Part shown: piece by piece, positions 27,799 through 38,847 of the stretch | Numbering within the stretch: position 1 is the first letter of the stretch | How the letters are laid out: each line of letters begins with the position of its first letter | Assembly: GCA_963770535.1 (NCBI GenBank) | Contig: CAVYPZ010000003.1 | Coordinates: 3,658,001 to 3,722,000, forward strand | Length of the DNA: 64,000 nt | Direction of reading: 5' to 3' | Source of the DNA: RYN-230 sp963770535 | GTDB taxonomy: Bacteria; Actinomycetota; Actinomycetes; Streptosporangiales; Streptosporangiaceae | Notes under the pieces: model-generated | Told to the model about the DNA's origin: nothing | The model's input: only the letters and a program-made list of their open reading frames with translations | The model's database searches: none | Translations under genes and position numbers: made by a program

Positions 27799-30700
27799 TC
27801 AACCGCGCAGGCCAGGCACCTGGGGCATGAGGCCGTGACCGGCCCGCAGCAGCGCCCCGGCCTCGTCCGCGAGCATCGGCGCGGCCAGCAGGTAACCCTG
27901 CCCGTACCGGCAGCCCATCGACACCAGCATGTCCCGCTGCACCTCGCTCTCGATCCCCTCGGCGATCACGGTCAGCTCCAGCGTCTTGGCGATCCGGACG
28001 ATGACCTCGACGAGAGCCAGCCGCTGGGTGGACACGGCGATCCCGTCCACGAACGACTTGTCCATCTTCAGCAGGTCGATCGGCAGCTCGCGCAGGTAGC
28101 TCAGGGACGAGTAACCGGTCCCGAAGTCATCGATGGCCAGGCGGATCCCCATCCCCTTCAGCTCCTCGAGGTCGGCCCGGAGCCGCTGGTCGGGCCCGAG
28201 CAGCCCGCTCTCGGTCAGCTCCAGGACCAGGGCCGACGGGGCGAGGCCGGACTCGGTCAGCCGCCGCCGGACCCCCCGGACGAAGCCCGGGTCCCGCAGC
28301 TGGCGGGCGGCCACGTTCACGCTCACATACACCGGCAGGCTGGCCGCGGGCGTGCTGCAGCCAGCGGGCCAGGTCGGCCGTGGCCTGGCGGAGGACCCAG
28401 GCACCGAGCGGGACGATGTGACCGGTCTCCTCGGCCAGGGCGATGAACTGGTCCGGCTGCACCATGCCCCAGTCCGCGTGCGGCCAGCGCAGCAGTGCCT
28501 CGAACCCGGCCACCATGCCGGTGCTGAGCTCCACGATCGGCTGGTAGACCAGCGTGAAGGCTGACTCCGCGACGGCGCTGTCCAGGGCCGCCTGCAGGTC
28601 CCTGCGCCGCATCATGCCGGCGCTGAGGACCGGCTGGTAGAGCCGCCATTGCCGCTTGCCCGACGCTTTCGCCGCGTACAGCGCGAGGTCCGCGTGCCGG
28701 ACCAGGTCGCCGGTGCTGGCGGCGTCGTCGCTGGTGGCGACGCCCACCGTCGCCGGGGCGATCGCCGAGCCGATCGCGAGCGTGAACGGCTCCTGGAAGG
28801 CCGCCACGATGGCCTCGGCCAGGTTCTCCACCGCGGCGCCGTCGGCGGCATCCTCGATGAGCAGGCCGAACTCATCCCCGCCGAGCCGGGCGGCGGCACC
28901 GCGGCCCGTGGTCAGCGCGGACAACCGCATGCCCGCCGCGACCAGCAGCTCGTCACCGACGCCGTGCCCCATGGTGTCGTTGATCACCTTGAAGTCGTCC
29001 AGATCGATGAACAGGACGCCGACGACCGCGCCCGTGCGCCGGGCACGCGCCATCGCGCGTACCACTCTCTCCTGGAAGAGCATCCGGTTGGGAAGCCCGG
29101 TCAGCGAGTCGTGGAAGGCCCGGTACTTGAGTTCCCGCTCGAGCTGGCGCCGTTCGGTGACGTCGCGCAGCGTGAGCACCAGGCCCCCGACGGTGGGCTC
29201 GTGCCGCAGGTCACTGCATCGGACCTCGACCTCGACGTGAGAGCCGTCGCGGGCCGTGATCCCCCAGTCCTCCTCGACGTCCCCGTGGCCGCCGCCGCGC
29301 ATCGCGGCCAGCGACCGGGTGATTTCCTCCCGTTCATCCGGCCGCACGAGATCCCACAGGTACTCGCCATCCACCGGGACGTCGCCGAAGATGCTCTGGG
29401 CGGATGGTGTCGCGTACCTGATGCGGCCAGAGTCGTCCACGATCAGGATGACGTCGGAGGTGTCATGGACGAGGGTCCGGAAGTACGCCTCGCTGTTGCG
29501 CCGGGTCACCTCACGGCTCAGCTCGACCCGCTCGACGACCAGCGCGGCCTGCCGGGCCAGCACCTCGAACGTCCCGGCCAGCTCGGCCAGGTCCCGGCGG
29601 GCCCCGGATACCGCGAGCACCCCGATGAGCGGCTCACCGGCCGGCCTGTCCTGCAGGTACAGGGGGCAGAGCAGGACGCTCCACCGGTCCTCATCCGGGC
29701 TGGCCATCAGGCGCGCGCCGGGCCCGGTCAGCTCCGACAGCCAGCTTTCCGCCCGGGCCGCGGGCAGCTTGGCGGACACACGCGGCTCGTCCGGCGGGGC
29801 GCCGACCACCCGCAAGGTGTCGCTCTCGCGCACTGCGACCACGGCGGGCCCGCGCTGGCGGTTCTGCATCAGCGAGGCCACCCCGGACCGGACGGCGCTG
29901 GCGGCCTGCTCCAGGGTGGCCGCGGCGACCAGCTCCGCACCGGCCTCGCGCAGGATCCGGGCCCGGGCCAGGGTCCGGCTGAGCGCGGTGGCCACGTCGG
30001 CGAGCCGCCACAGGACCAGGACGTAGAGCAGCGCCGAACAGACCGCGATCACCCCGGCGTCCTGCACGTGGCGCCGGAGGGCCTCGCTCAGCAGCACGGC
30101 CGGGGCGATCAGTGAGGCCAGCATGATCAGCGTCAGCCGGATGACCGAGCTCGGGGCCTGCTGGCGGGCGGCCGGCTGGGTGAGTTCCGTCATGCTCGGG
30201 TGCAGGGCAGCCGCGCCCCAGGCCGCGTAGAACACGGCCCAGCCGAGGTCGGCGACGGTGCCGATGCGCCACGACCCGTACAGCTGGATGGCGCCGAAGG
30301 CCACGTCGGAGGCGAGCAGCCCCAGGCTGCCCACGGTGAGCAGCTGCAGGGACCGGGCCCGCCAGGTGCCGGGGGCCAGCAGCCGGGCCAGCATGGCCAG
30401 CACCAGCACGTCACCCAGCGGGTACGCGATCGCGGTCGCCTTCTGCTGCCAGGACAGCGTGGCGTTGTTGACGTAAGGCACGATCAGGAAGACCCACGAC
30501 AGCAGGGCCAGGCCCACGGTCAGGATCAGCGCGTCCAGCAGGCTCCGCCGGTCACGCCCGGCGGAACGCCGCTGGATGAAGATCAGCAGGCCGATCGCGT
30601 ACAGGGGATACGAGGCCAGGTAGAACAGGTCTGCGAACGAGGGGAACGCGAGGGTCTGGTGCCTGATCTCGGTCACGACCAGGAAGCTCTGCTGGCCCAC

Positions 30701-30889
30701 GGCGAAGCACAGGTTGGCCGCGGCCAGCAGCAGCCACGGGGCGCGGCTGGCAGGACGATTGAGGACAGCGCCGGCCACGATGGCGGCCACCCCGGACAGC
30801 GCCAGCAATCCCCAGGCACCGACCCGGATCACCGGCACCGCGTAGTAGGCCACGAGGAGCAGCGTCATCCAGGCGGCATAGGCCGCCAT
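27799..30889 (-). CDS. Membrane GGDEF-EAL protein with GAF and PAS domains (frameshifted)
   Basis: A c-di-GMP enzyme of about 1030 residues. The N-terminal third has 8-10 membrane segments, then a GAF-like region, a PAS domain (IRYATPSAQSIFGDVPV), GGDEF (RLGGDEFGLLIEDAA, intact active site) and EAL (FEALLRW; IDDFGTGYSSL; KMDKSFV). Both synthesis and breakdown motifs are kept, so it may be bifunctional. The frame changes near 28347; removing one C from GCCCGCG restores ARWLQHAAASLPVYVSV. ATG 30889 is chosen over the upstream TTG at 30910. Confidence 0.9.
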
Positions 30890-31199
30890 GATCCCCCGTC
30901 GCCACGCCAACGACCATCACCCCCGCACCGCCCAGGCCCCCGCCTGGGACTCCGCCCAGGCCTGAACCTCGGCGAACGAGAACCTTCCTGGCTGCTACCT
31001 CCCCGGGGGATGCGTGGCATCTGCCACAGCAGGCTCAGCTTGAACAATCTGTAACAACACTTTAGACAGAACGTGATCGTCAGTCTTTAGCCGCGCCGGG
31101 AATGATGTGCGCGCGCCGTGAGTTTGGGCCGGTCAGGACCCTGGCCGGACACCGCCGGAGAGGCGGCCGGACCCTGGCCGGCCACTGCCGCAGAGGCGG
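30890..31199. other. Intergenic region between tex and the GGDEF-EAL gene
   Basis: About 310 bp. The minus strand should carry the promoter of the GGDEF-EAL gene; the least GC-rich part is 31040-31075, but no clear -35/-10 pair is seen. The tex-proximal side holds the 33-bp tandem repeats. No small gene is supported. Confidence 0.4.
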
Positions 31200-31233
31200 T
31201 CAGGACCCTGCCCGGCCGCCGCCGGAAGGCCGG
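31136..31233. repeat. 33-bp tandem repeat across the tex stop codon
   Basis: Three copies of a 33-34-bp unit starting GGACCCTG (31136, 31169 and 31203) cover the end of tex and the DNA after it, followed by two copies of a shorter GCCGCCGCCGGAAGGCCG unit. The last units encode SGGGRP repeats at the Tex C-terminus. Confidence 0.7.
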
Positions 31234-33888
31234 CCGCCGCCGGAAGGCCGGTCCGGCTGGCTCCCGAGCAGCCCGGCCCGCCGGAGCGCGTCGGCCATGG
31301 CCCCACCGCCCTGATCCGCGCTCCCCCGGTCCTGGCGGCCCTGGTCCCGGCTCCCCCGGTCCTGGCGGCCCTGGTCCCGGCTCCCCCGGTCCTGGCGGCC
31401 CTGGTCCCGGCTCCCCTGATCCTGGCGGCCCTGATCCTGGCGGCCCCCGTCCCGGCGTCCCCGGTCCTGGTGCTCCCGCCCCCGGGCACCGTCCCGCCCC
31501 CGGGCACCGTCCCGCTTCCCGGCACCGTCCTGCTTCCCGGCCTCGTCCTGCTGGGGGCCACCGCCCTCCGTGGCGTCACCCTGGCCCGGCTGGCGGGCGG
31601 GCGGGCGCCCCGGCTGGCGGGCGGGCTCAGGGCGGTTCGCCTCCTGTTCCAGCCGCAGCGTCAGCGAGATCCGCTTGCGGGGAATGTCCACGCCGAGCAC
31701 CCGGACCCGCACCACGTCGCCCGGCTTGACGACCTGGCGCGGGTCGGACACGAACGTCCGCGACATGGCGGACACATGCACCAGGCCATCCTGATGTACG
31801 CCAATGTCCACGAAAGCCCCGAACGCGGCCACGTTGGTCACCACGCCCTCCAGCACCATGCCGGGCGCGAGGTCCTCCAGCGTCTCCACGCCCTCGGCGA
31901 AGCTGGCCGTGGCGAACGCAGGCCGCGGGTCACGGCCGGGCTTTTCCAGCTCACTGAGGATGTCAGTCACGGTCGGCAGGCCGAAGCGCTCATCGGTGAA
32001 CTCCTGCGGCCGCAGCGAGCGCAGCAGCGACGTGTTGCCGATCAGCCCGGGCATGCTCGTCCCGGCCGCCCGGAGGATCCGCCGGACCACGGGATAGGCC
32101 TCCGGGTGGACGCTGGACGCGTCGAGCGGGTCGTCGCCGCCCGGGATGCGCAGGAACCCCGCCGCCTGCTCGAACGCCTTCGGCCCCAGCCGCGGCACGT
32201 CCTTGAGCGCCTGCCGGCTGCGGAACGGGCCGGCCTCGTCGCGCCGGGCCACGACCGCGGCGGCCAGGTTTTCGCTGATTCCCGACACGCGGGCCAGCAA
32301 CGGGACCGACGCCGTGTTCACGTCCACCCCGACCGCGTTCACGCAGTCCTCGACGACCGCGTCCAGCGAGCGGGACAGCTTGATCTCCGCCAGGTCGTGC
32401 TGGTACTGGCCGACCCCGATCGACTTCGGGTCGATCTTGACCAGCTCGGCCAGCGGATCCTGGAGCCGCCGGGCGATCGAGACCGCGCCGCGCAGCGACA
32501 CGTCCATGCCGGGCAGCTCCCGGGAGGCGTAGGCGGAGGCCGAGTACACCGACGCTCCCGCCTCGGAGACCATCACCTTGGTCAGCTTCAGCTCCGGGTG
32601 CGCCTTGATCAGGTCCGCGGCCAGCCGGTCCGTCTCGCGCGAGGCGGTGCCGTTGCCGATCGCGATCAGCTCGACCTGGTGTGCCGCGGCCAGCCGGGCC
32701 AGCGCCGCCAGGGACTGCGCCCAGCGCGGCGAGGTGGCCCCGCCTGCGCCGCCCCGCTTCAGCTCGTGCGGGTAGATCGTGTCGGTGGCGACCGCTTTCC
32801 CCGTCCCGTCCACGACCGCGACCTTGACCCCGGTGCGGAACCCCGGGTCCAGGCCCATGGTCGGCCGCGTCCCGGCGGGCGCGGCCAGCAGCAGGTCGCG
32901 GAGGTTGGCCGCGAACACCGCGACCGCCTCGTCCTCCGCCCGCTGCCACAGCCGCATCCGCAGGTCAACGCCCAGGTGCACGAAGATCCGGGTCCGCCAG
33001 GCCCAGTTCACCGTGTCCCCCAGCCAGCGGTCCCCGGGGCGCCCCTGGTCCGCGACGTCATAACGCCGGGCGATTTTCGTTGCGTAATCGGACGGGGCGG
33101 GAGGAGCCAGGCCGTCCGCCGTGGGCTCGCCCGCATCCATGGTCAGGTCGAGGATTTCTTCCTTCTCCCCGCGCATCATGGCCAGGATGCGGTGCGAGGG
33201 AAGGGCCGTGAACGGCTCCGCGAACTCGAAATAATCGGCGTACTTGGCTCCGGCCTCCTCCCGGCCCTCGCGGACCCGGGAGACCAGCCGCCCGCGGGAC
33301 CACATCTGCTCGCGCAGCTCGCCGATCAGGTCCGCGTCCTCGGCGAACCGCTCGGCCAGGATGGCCCGCGCGCCCTCCAGCGCGGCGGCCGCGTCGGGCA
33401 CGCCGCGCTCCGGGTCCGGCGTACTGCGCGGCGGCCTGCTCCGGGCTGGTCTCCGGGTGGGCCAGCAGCTGATCGGCGAGCGGTTCCAGCCCGGCTTCGC
33501 GGGCGATCTGGGCCCTGGTCCGGCGCTTCGGCTTGTAGGGCAGGTAGATGTCTTCCAGCCGGGCCTTGGAGTCGGCGGCCATGATCCGCGCGGCCAGCCC
33601 GTCGTCGAGCTTGCCCTGGGCGCGGACCGAGTCCAGGATGGCCGCGCGCCGCTCCTCCAGTTCGCGCAGGTAGCGCAGCCGCTCCTCGAGCGTGCGCAGC
33701 TGCGCGTCGTCCAGGGCGCCGGTCGCCTCCTTGCGGTAGCGGGCGATGAACGGCACCGTGGCCCCGCCGTCGAGCAGCCCGACCGCCGCGCTGACCTGCC
33801 CCTCGCGTACTCCCAGTTCACCGGCGATCCTGCGCTGCAGCGGGAGGGCGGCGGGCAGCTGCGGGTCAGCGGGGACGGTTGCGGTCAC
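31200..33888 (-). CDS. tex: Tex-family RNA-binding transcription factor (frameshifted)
   Basis: A protein of about 895 residues with the Tex order: N-terminal helical domain (GGATVPFIARYRKEATGALDD), YqgF/RNase H-like domain (TMGLDPGFRTGVKVAVVD), helix-hairpin-helix motifs (SIGVGQYQHDL; VSGISENLAAAVV) and an S1 domain (GMVLEGVVTNVAAFGAFVDI). Family members bind nucleic acid and affect transcription and stress survival. The frame changes near 33418, where removing one base restores QYADPERGVPDAA. The GTG at 33888 matches the family start. An unusual ~110-residue basic/acidic disordered tail follows the S1 domain. Confidence 0.92.
31321..31440. repeat. 30-bp tandem repeat in the Tex tail
   Basis: Three identical 30-bp units (31321-31350, 31351-31380, 31381-31410) and one diverged unit (31411-31440) encode a 10-residue DQGRQDRGSR repeat. 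It forms an Arg/Asp/Gly/Gln-rich, RGG-like disordered tail, plausibly an RNA-binding or condensate-forming extension. Confidence 0.9.
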
Positions 33889-33964
33889 GATGGGCTCTGC
33901 CTTCCGGGTCGGTTGTGCGCACCATATGGTAGGTCCCACCGGCTGGCTAGCAGGGGAGATAGCG

Positions 33965-34313
33965 ATGGCACGGACACCGCAGGAAGTCTTCGCCCACCAC
34001 GTCGAGGCGCTCGGGGCCGGCGACCTGGACGAGATCGTCGCCGACTACGCCGAGGACGGGGTGCTCATCACGCCCGCGGGCGTGCTGCACGGCCTGGGCG
34101 GCATCCGCGACCGCGTTCACCCAGCTGCTTGCCGACGTGCCGGACGCCGACTGGACCCTGAAAACCCAGATCTACGAGGGTGACGTGCTGTTCCTGGAGT
34201 GGGCGGCGGACGCCGGGGCCACGTTCGCGGACGACGGCATCGACACGTTCGTGTTCCGCGACGGGCTGATCCAGGTGCAGACGGTCCGCTACACGCTGCA
34301 GCACCGGGGCTGA
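33965..34313 (+). CDS. SnoaL/NTF2-like protein (frameshifted)
   Basis: A protein of about 115 residues of the NTF2-like fold: an N-terminal helix (PQEVFAHHVEALGAGDLDEI), then YAEDGVLITPAGVLHG, then in another frame FTQLLADVP and the final strands (DTFVFRDGLIQVQTVRYTL). Removing one C near 34113 (GACCGCG) joins them. AGGGGAG precedes ATG 33965 by seven bases. The family includes steroid isomerases and many proteins of unknown role. No function is assigned. Confidence 0.82.
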
Positions 34314-34420
34314 CCAGCCGCGGCCCGCGGGAGGGCAGGTGACCGGCCCCGCCGTTTAGCCGGACCGGGGACGGGCAACTGGGAGCCGATGATAGACACC
34401 GCAACCCGGGCAGGCCAGAC

Positions 34421-35380
34421 ATGACCTCGAGCGAGGGGCAGGCCCGGGCCGACCGGCAGGCCGAGTCGCGGCAGTACACCACCCGCACGGTGCTGATCGC
34501 CGGCGGCGCCAACATCGTCGTCATGATCGCCAAGCTGGCGGCCGGGATCCTCACCGGCTCCAGCGCCATGCTGGCCGAGGCGGCCCACTCGTTCGCCGAC
34601 ACCCTCAACCAGGTGTTCCTGTTCACCTCGGTGCGCCAGGGCCAGCGCCCGGCCGACGACGAGCACCCGTTCGGGTACGGCCAGGAGCGCTACTTCTGGT
34701 CCCTGCTCGCCGCCTTCGGCATCTTCGTCGCGGGCGCGGGCTTCTCCATCTTCGAGGGCATCCTCTCGCTGCACACCAAGACGAACGACTTCGTCATCGC
34801 GTACGTGGTGCTGGCCGTCTGCGCCATCGCCGAGGGCACCTCGTTCATCCGGGCCTACGGGCAGCTGCGCGGCGAGGCCCACCGCAGCCACACCCACACC
34901 CTGGAGCACGTCAAGACCAGCCGGGACACCACGGTCAAGGCGGCGCTGTTCGAGGACACCGCGGCGGTCATCGGGCTCGCGCTGGCCGCCGGCGGACTGC
35001 TGCTGGAGCAGCTCACCGGGTCCCCGGTCTTCGACGGGGGTGCCTCGATCGCGATCGGGGTGCTGCTGATCGTGGTGGCCTTCCGGCTGGGCATGGACAG
35101 CCGGGAACTGCTCATCGGCCGGGCGGCCGATCCTAAGGTGATCGACGTCATCCGCGACGAGATCGAGAAGACGCCCGGCGTGGACCGGCTGCTCCAGCTG
35201 CAGACCATGCACGTCGGCCCGGACAGCCTGATCGTCGCGGCCCGCGTGGCGCTCGGCGACGAGTCCAGCGCGAACCAGGTCGAGGACCTGGCGGACGACA
35301 TCGACCACCGGCTGTCCGAGCGGCTGCCGGTCACCCCGTACGTGTTCATCGATCCAACCCAGACCGCGGCGCGGCGCTAG
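34421..35380 (+). CDS. Cation diffusion facilitator transporter
   Basis: A 319-residue CDF protein that exports divalent metals in exchange for protons. Metal-site motifs AEAAHSFADT and AALFEDTAAVIG, the DDEHPFGYG loop and a cytoplasmic C-terminal domain (VDRLLQLQTMHVGPDSLIV) are present. In place of the first HxxxD pair both residues are kept, so transport should be intact. It overlaps the convergent glycosyltransferase stop by 4 bp. Metal specificity (Zn, Fe or Mn) is open. Confidence 0.92.
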   Translation: MTSSEGQARADRQAESRQYTTRTVLIAGGANIVVMIAKLAAGILTGSSAMLAEAAHSFADTLNQVFLFTSVRQGQRPADDEHPFGYGQERYFWSLLAAFGIFVAGAGFSIFEGILSLHTKTNDFVIAYVVLAVCAIAEGTSFIRAYGQLRGEAHRSHTHTLEHVKTSRDTTVKAALFEDTAAVIGLALAAGGLLLEQLTGSPVFDGGASIAIGVLLIVVAFRLGMDSRELLIGRAADPKVIDVIRDEIEKTPGVDRLLQLQTMHVGPDSLIVAARVALGDESSANQVEDLADDIDHRLSERLPVTPYVFIDPTQTAARR

Positions 35381-36094
35381 GCCTCCGCAGGCTGGACGCG
35401 AGGGTCCGCCCGCGCGGCCAGCGTGGTCAGCAGGTGGCTGAACCCATGCGGCGCCCGGGCGCCGCGCCGGGCCGACGTGACCACGCTCAGCGCGGTGGTG
35501 CGCAGCACCCGGCTGCCGGCGGCGGCGAGCGCGTTGACGAGCGCGTGGTCCTCAGCGGTCCGGGCCGGGCCGAAACCGCCCGCGGCCAGGTAGGCCGCCG
35601 CGCTGAAGCCCAGGTTGGCCCCGTGCACGTGCGGGTGGCCCGGGCCGCCCGTCCCGTAGAGCTTCTGGAACAGCGGCGGCAGCCCGGCCGGGTGCTGCCG
35701 CCAGTCGGTGACCGTGATCGTGCCGACGACCGCGTCCCAGCCACCCTCGGCGTAGCGGAGCTGGCGGGCCAGCCAGCATGGCGGCACCAGCGTGTCCGCG
35801 TCCGTCGTGGCCAGCCAGACCGCGGACGGATCGAGCGGCCCGGTCCGGCGGAGCACCTCCGCGACCCCGGCGGCGCGTGCGGCGCCCACGTTCCGCGCCC
35901 CGATGTCTCAGCACCGCCGCTCCCCCGGCCCGGGCCAGCGCGGCGGTACGGTCGGTGCACGCGTCGGCCACGACCACCACATGGACCGGGATGCCGGCCA
36001 GCGGCGCGGCGGCCAGCCGGACCGCCTCCAGGCAGGAGGGCAGCAGGTCCTCCTCGTCGTGCGCCGGGATGACCACACCGACGGCGGCGATCAC
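35377..36094 (-). CDS. Family 2 glycosyltransferase (frameshifted)
   Basis: About 238 residues with the GT2 start GVVIPAHDEEDLLPSCLEAV, a DxD motif in ATTDADTLVP and the acceptor-loop region HVHGANLGFSAAAYL. The two halves are in different frames; one extra base near 35910 explains the break. It begins with GTG 85 bp after the methyltransferase stop and is the last gene of the four-gene operon. It probably adds a sugar to a lipid or small molecule. Donor unknown. Confidence 0.85.
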
Positions 36095-36179
36095 GCCATG
36101 ATCCCCGCGCCCGTGGTCCCCCGCGCCCGTGGTCCCTGGGCTGCTGTCCCTGGGGCTGTTGTCCCTGGGGCCAGGCTCC

Positions 36180-36788
36180 TCATGCCAGCCCTTCGGACTG
36201 GGCCACCGAGAGGAGCTCCCGGCCGGCCCGCTGGTACACCTCGGCGATGAAATCCGCCTCGGTGTGCCCGACCCGGCGGGCCAGGTCGCGGCGCGCGGCC
36301 AGCACCTGGTGCACCTCGTCGCCGCCGCGCGGGTAGTCGGCGACCGGATGCCGCCAGTGCACCGCGAGCAGGGAGCCGCCCGGCCGCAGCGACGCGGCAC
36401 CGCGGTCCAGGACCCGGTCCAGCTCGCCGCCGGCGAAGTAGTAGAGGACCTCGGAGAACACGATGAGGTCGAACTGGCCGGGCGGCCAGTCGCCGGGGAT
36501 CGCGCCGCGGCCCACGGACACGTTCGGCAGCGCCTCGGTCCGGGTGGCGGCCGCCCGGGCCGCGGCGGCGGAGGCGTCCCAGGCCAGCACGTGGCCGCAG
36601 CGTGCCGCCAGCATCCCGGTCAGGACCCCGACCGAGCAGCCCGGCTCGAACGCGTCCCGGTAGTGCGGTTCCGGCAGCAGCGCCAGCGTGAGCGCGTACT
36701 TGCGCGCCTCGTACCAGCGGGTGGACAGCCCCCACGGGTCGGGCGCGGCCGCGTACATCTGGTCGAAGTACCCCGTGTCCAGGCTCAT
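36180..36788 (-). CDS. NodS-like SAM-dependent methyltransferase
   Basis: This 202-residue class I methyltransferase begins YFDQMYAAAPDPWGLSTRWYE, as in NodS, which N-methylates the amino sugar of Nod factors; the motif is cited here in parts, YFDQMY and PDPWGLSTRWYE. The SAM loop is FEPGCSVGVLTGML, and DLIVFSEVLYYF follows. Its ATG overlaps the deacetylase stop by 4 nt (ATGA). Alongside a PIG-L deacetylase it may methylate the freed amine. Confidence 0.88.
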   Translation of the reverse strand: MSLDTGYFDQMYAAAPDPWGLSTRWYEARKYALTLALLPEPHYRDAFEPGCSVGVLTGMLAARCGHVLAWDASAAAARAAATRTEALPNVSVGRGAIPGDWPPGQFDLIVFSEVLYYFAGGELDRVLDRGAASLRPGGSLLAVHWRHPVADYPRGGDEVHQVLAARRDLARRVGHTEADFIAEVYQRAGRELLSVAQSEGLA

Positions 36789-37514
36789 CGGCCCGCCGCC
36801 GAGAGCAGGACCTCGTGATCGCGGGTGAAATGGGCCACCGTGTCCGGGGTCAGTACCGGGCCGGCGCCGGCACCCCGGGGTCTCCAGCTGGCTGGTGAAG
36901 CAGCGGATGGCGGCGCGTTTGCGGGCGGCAACCGAGGGCCGCAACGAAACGCTCACGGCGCGCTCCCACGGCACCCGGGAGTCGCCGGGCCGGGCCCAGT
37001 GCCAGGTCCACACCGGGTACCAGAAGGTCAGCGGGCCAGCGCGCCGCGCGGCCCGGCCGACCGCCTCGTGATCAGCGTGCACATCCCCATCCCAGGGAGC
37101 CAGCACCGCGTCGCAGCCAGCGGCGAGATCACGCACCTGCGCGGCGAGGTCGTCCTCGCGGGCCGCCACGCCGGTATCGGGGAACCCGAGCCGGATCACC
37201 TCGGTGCCCTGGGCCCCGAGCACCGCGAGCGCCCCGGCGGTCTCGGCCGCCCGGCGCGCGGCCAGCGCGGCCGGATCGGGGTGGCCGGGATGAGATGCCT
37301 CGCCGTCGGTCACCGAGACCAGCCGCAGCCGGGTCCCGGCCGCGGCCAGCTGGGCCATCGTGCCGCCCACGCCGAGCACCTCGTCGTCAGGATGGGCGGC
37401 GAGGACCAGGACGCGCGCCCAGCCGCTGAGATCGGCCCGCGGGAGCCGGCCCAGCCCGGCCCAGGCCCGCCAGTCCGCCTCATCGGTGCCGGGCTGCTCG
37501 ATCGCGTTCACCAT
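36785..37514 (-). CDS. PIG-L family deacetylase (frameshifted)
   Basis: About 242 residues with the zinc motifs VLAAHPDDEVLGVGG and DGDVHADHEAVG. The family removes N-acetyl groups from amino sugars. Near 36886 the frame changes. Removing one G from CCCCGGGGTGCC lets the frame continue to a TGA that overlaps the methyltransferase ATG, which supports a single-base error. The start is ATG 37514 or GTG 37511; the latter gives a 4-nt GTGA overlap with the preceding gene. Confidence 0.88.
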
Positions 37515-38510
37515 GCGGGGCCCCGCTCCGCGACCAGCGCGCCCAGCTGGGCCTGGTCCCGTTCGGCGTGATGCTGGCGCAGGTAGACAGTCAGGTCGGC
37601 GACCCGGCGGCCGTGCTCCTCGTCGTGGCACAGCGGCCCGGCTCCCAGGGCCCGCCCGACGCGGTTCATGACCTCGGCCGCGGCCGCCTCGACCTGGGCC
37701 CGGACACGCAGGGCGCGGGCCGGCCCGGCGCCGGCCACATCGCAGGGGTCGGCGTCGATCTCGTCCGCCGCCTGGTCCAGCGCAGCCCGGGCGCTGGTCA
37801 GCGCGATGTCGACGGCGCCCAGGTGGGCGAGGGCGTGCGGGCCCACGTCGCGGCGGCGCGCCGCGCCGAGCAGGGCCCCGGCCACGGCGCGGGCACCGCC
37901 GTACCAGCAAGCGGCCACGCCCGCGCCACCGTGCGCGAAGCCGGGCCGGCCGGTGTACCCGCCGGGCGGCCCGACCGGCTCGGCGGGAACGCCGTCGAAG
38001 TCCACGTTGAGGGTGTCGCTGCCCGCCATCCCGGTGGCCGGCCAGGTGCCCGGGCACGGGCGTGAGTTCGTCCGTGGCCACCGCGAACAGCCGGATCCCG
38101 TCCGGCGCGGCCGCGGTGACCAGCGCGCTCGTGCAGGCCCGCGCGCCCGAGCAGTACTGCTTGAGGCCGGTGAGCCGCCAGCCCCGGGCGGCGCGGGTCG
38201 CGGCCAGGCCCGGGCCGGGGGGCTGCGCGGCCCAGACCCCCCAGCGGCTGCCGGGCGCGGGCGGCGGGGCGCCCAGCTCGGCCAGGATGGCGGCCGCGTC
38301 GGCGTGCCCCTCGCCCAGCCGGACCAGGGACAGGTCCTCGGCGGCCAGCTCCGCCAGCCGGGCCCACCGCTCCCTGGTCCGCCCGCCGCCGGGCAGCGGA
38401 AGGTCCAGCCGGCCGGCGTCGGCCGCCGCCGCGAAGGCGGCGGCGGTGGTGCGCCACGCAGGCGGGCTATCGGTGTCCACGTCTCCCCGTGCGGTCTCGA
38501 TGCTCGTCAT
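37508..38510 (-). CDS. Acyl-CoA dehydrogenase-like protein (frameshifted)
   Basis: About 333 residues with the acyl-CoA dehydrogenase layout: N-terminal helices, WRLTGLKQYCSGA (FAD region), SDTLNVDFDGVPAEP, and a C-terminal four-helix region. Near 38048 removing one G from CCCGGGCACC joins the two frames as VPGTWPATGMAGSD. It is shorter than typical members (about 380), and I do not see the usual catalytic Glu context, so activity is uncertain. It is the first gene of the operon with the deacetylase, methyltransferase and glycosyltransferase. Confidence 0.8.
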
Positions 38511-38847
38511 GATCTGCCTGCTCCTTCTGCGGTCACGGGGGGCGCCCGCCGCTACCCGCGGGCGGCGGCTTCATGCCGGTTTGCCCCCGGGTTTCACGGA
38601 AAGCAGCCGCCCCCTGCGTTCCGTCTCCCGGCTCGAGCAGGCCGGCGCCCTGGACCGCGTCGTCGCGCCGGGCCAGCGGGTGGCCCGGTGGCTGCGCCCC
38701 GGGCCGGTCCGCGACGCGCTGAACGGCGTGTGGCCGGCGTCCGGCGTCCGGCGTCTGGCTCCTGGCGTCTGGCTCCGGCGAAACGGCCGTTTAATCCGCT
38801 ACCTGCGGGTAGCGCTAGGGCCAGGACCGGACCCGGGGAGAAGAGCC
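38511..38847. other. Divergent intergenic region with palindrome and hairpin
   Basis: 337 bp between the divergent dehydrogenase and DUF3040-like genes. It contains the 12-bp palindrome AAACGGCCGTTT (38781-38792) directly followed by a 7-bp stem with a TGCG tetraloop (38797-38814, CGCTACC/GGTAGCG), close to the DUF3040-like start. Short GGCGTCTGGCTCC-type repeats precede these (about 38736-38780). No gene is supported. Confidence 0.45.

Noticed and set aside
31321..31440. Regular repeats resembling a CRISPR array
   Set aside because: The 30-bp units are directly adjacent with no spacers, lie inside the tex frame and encode a peptide repeat; no cas genes are near.
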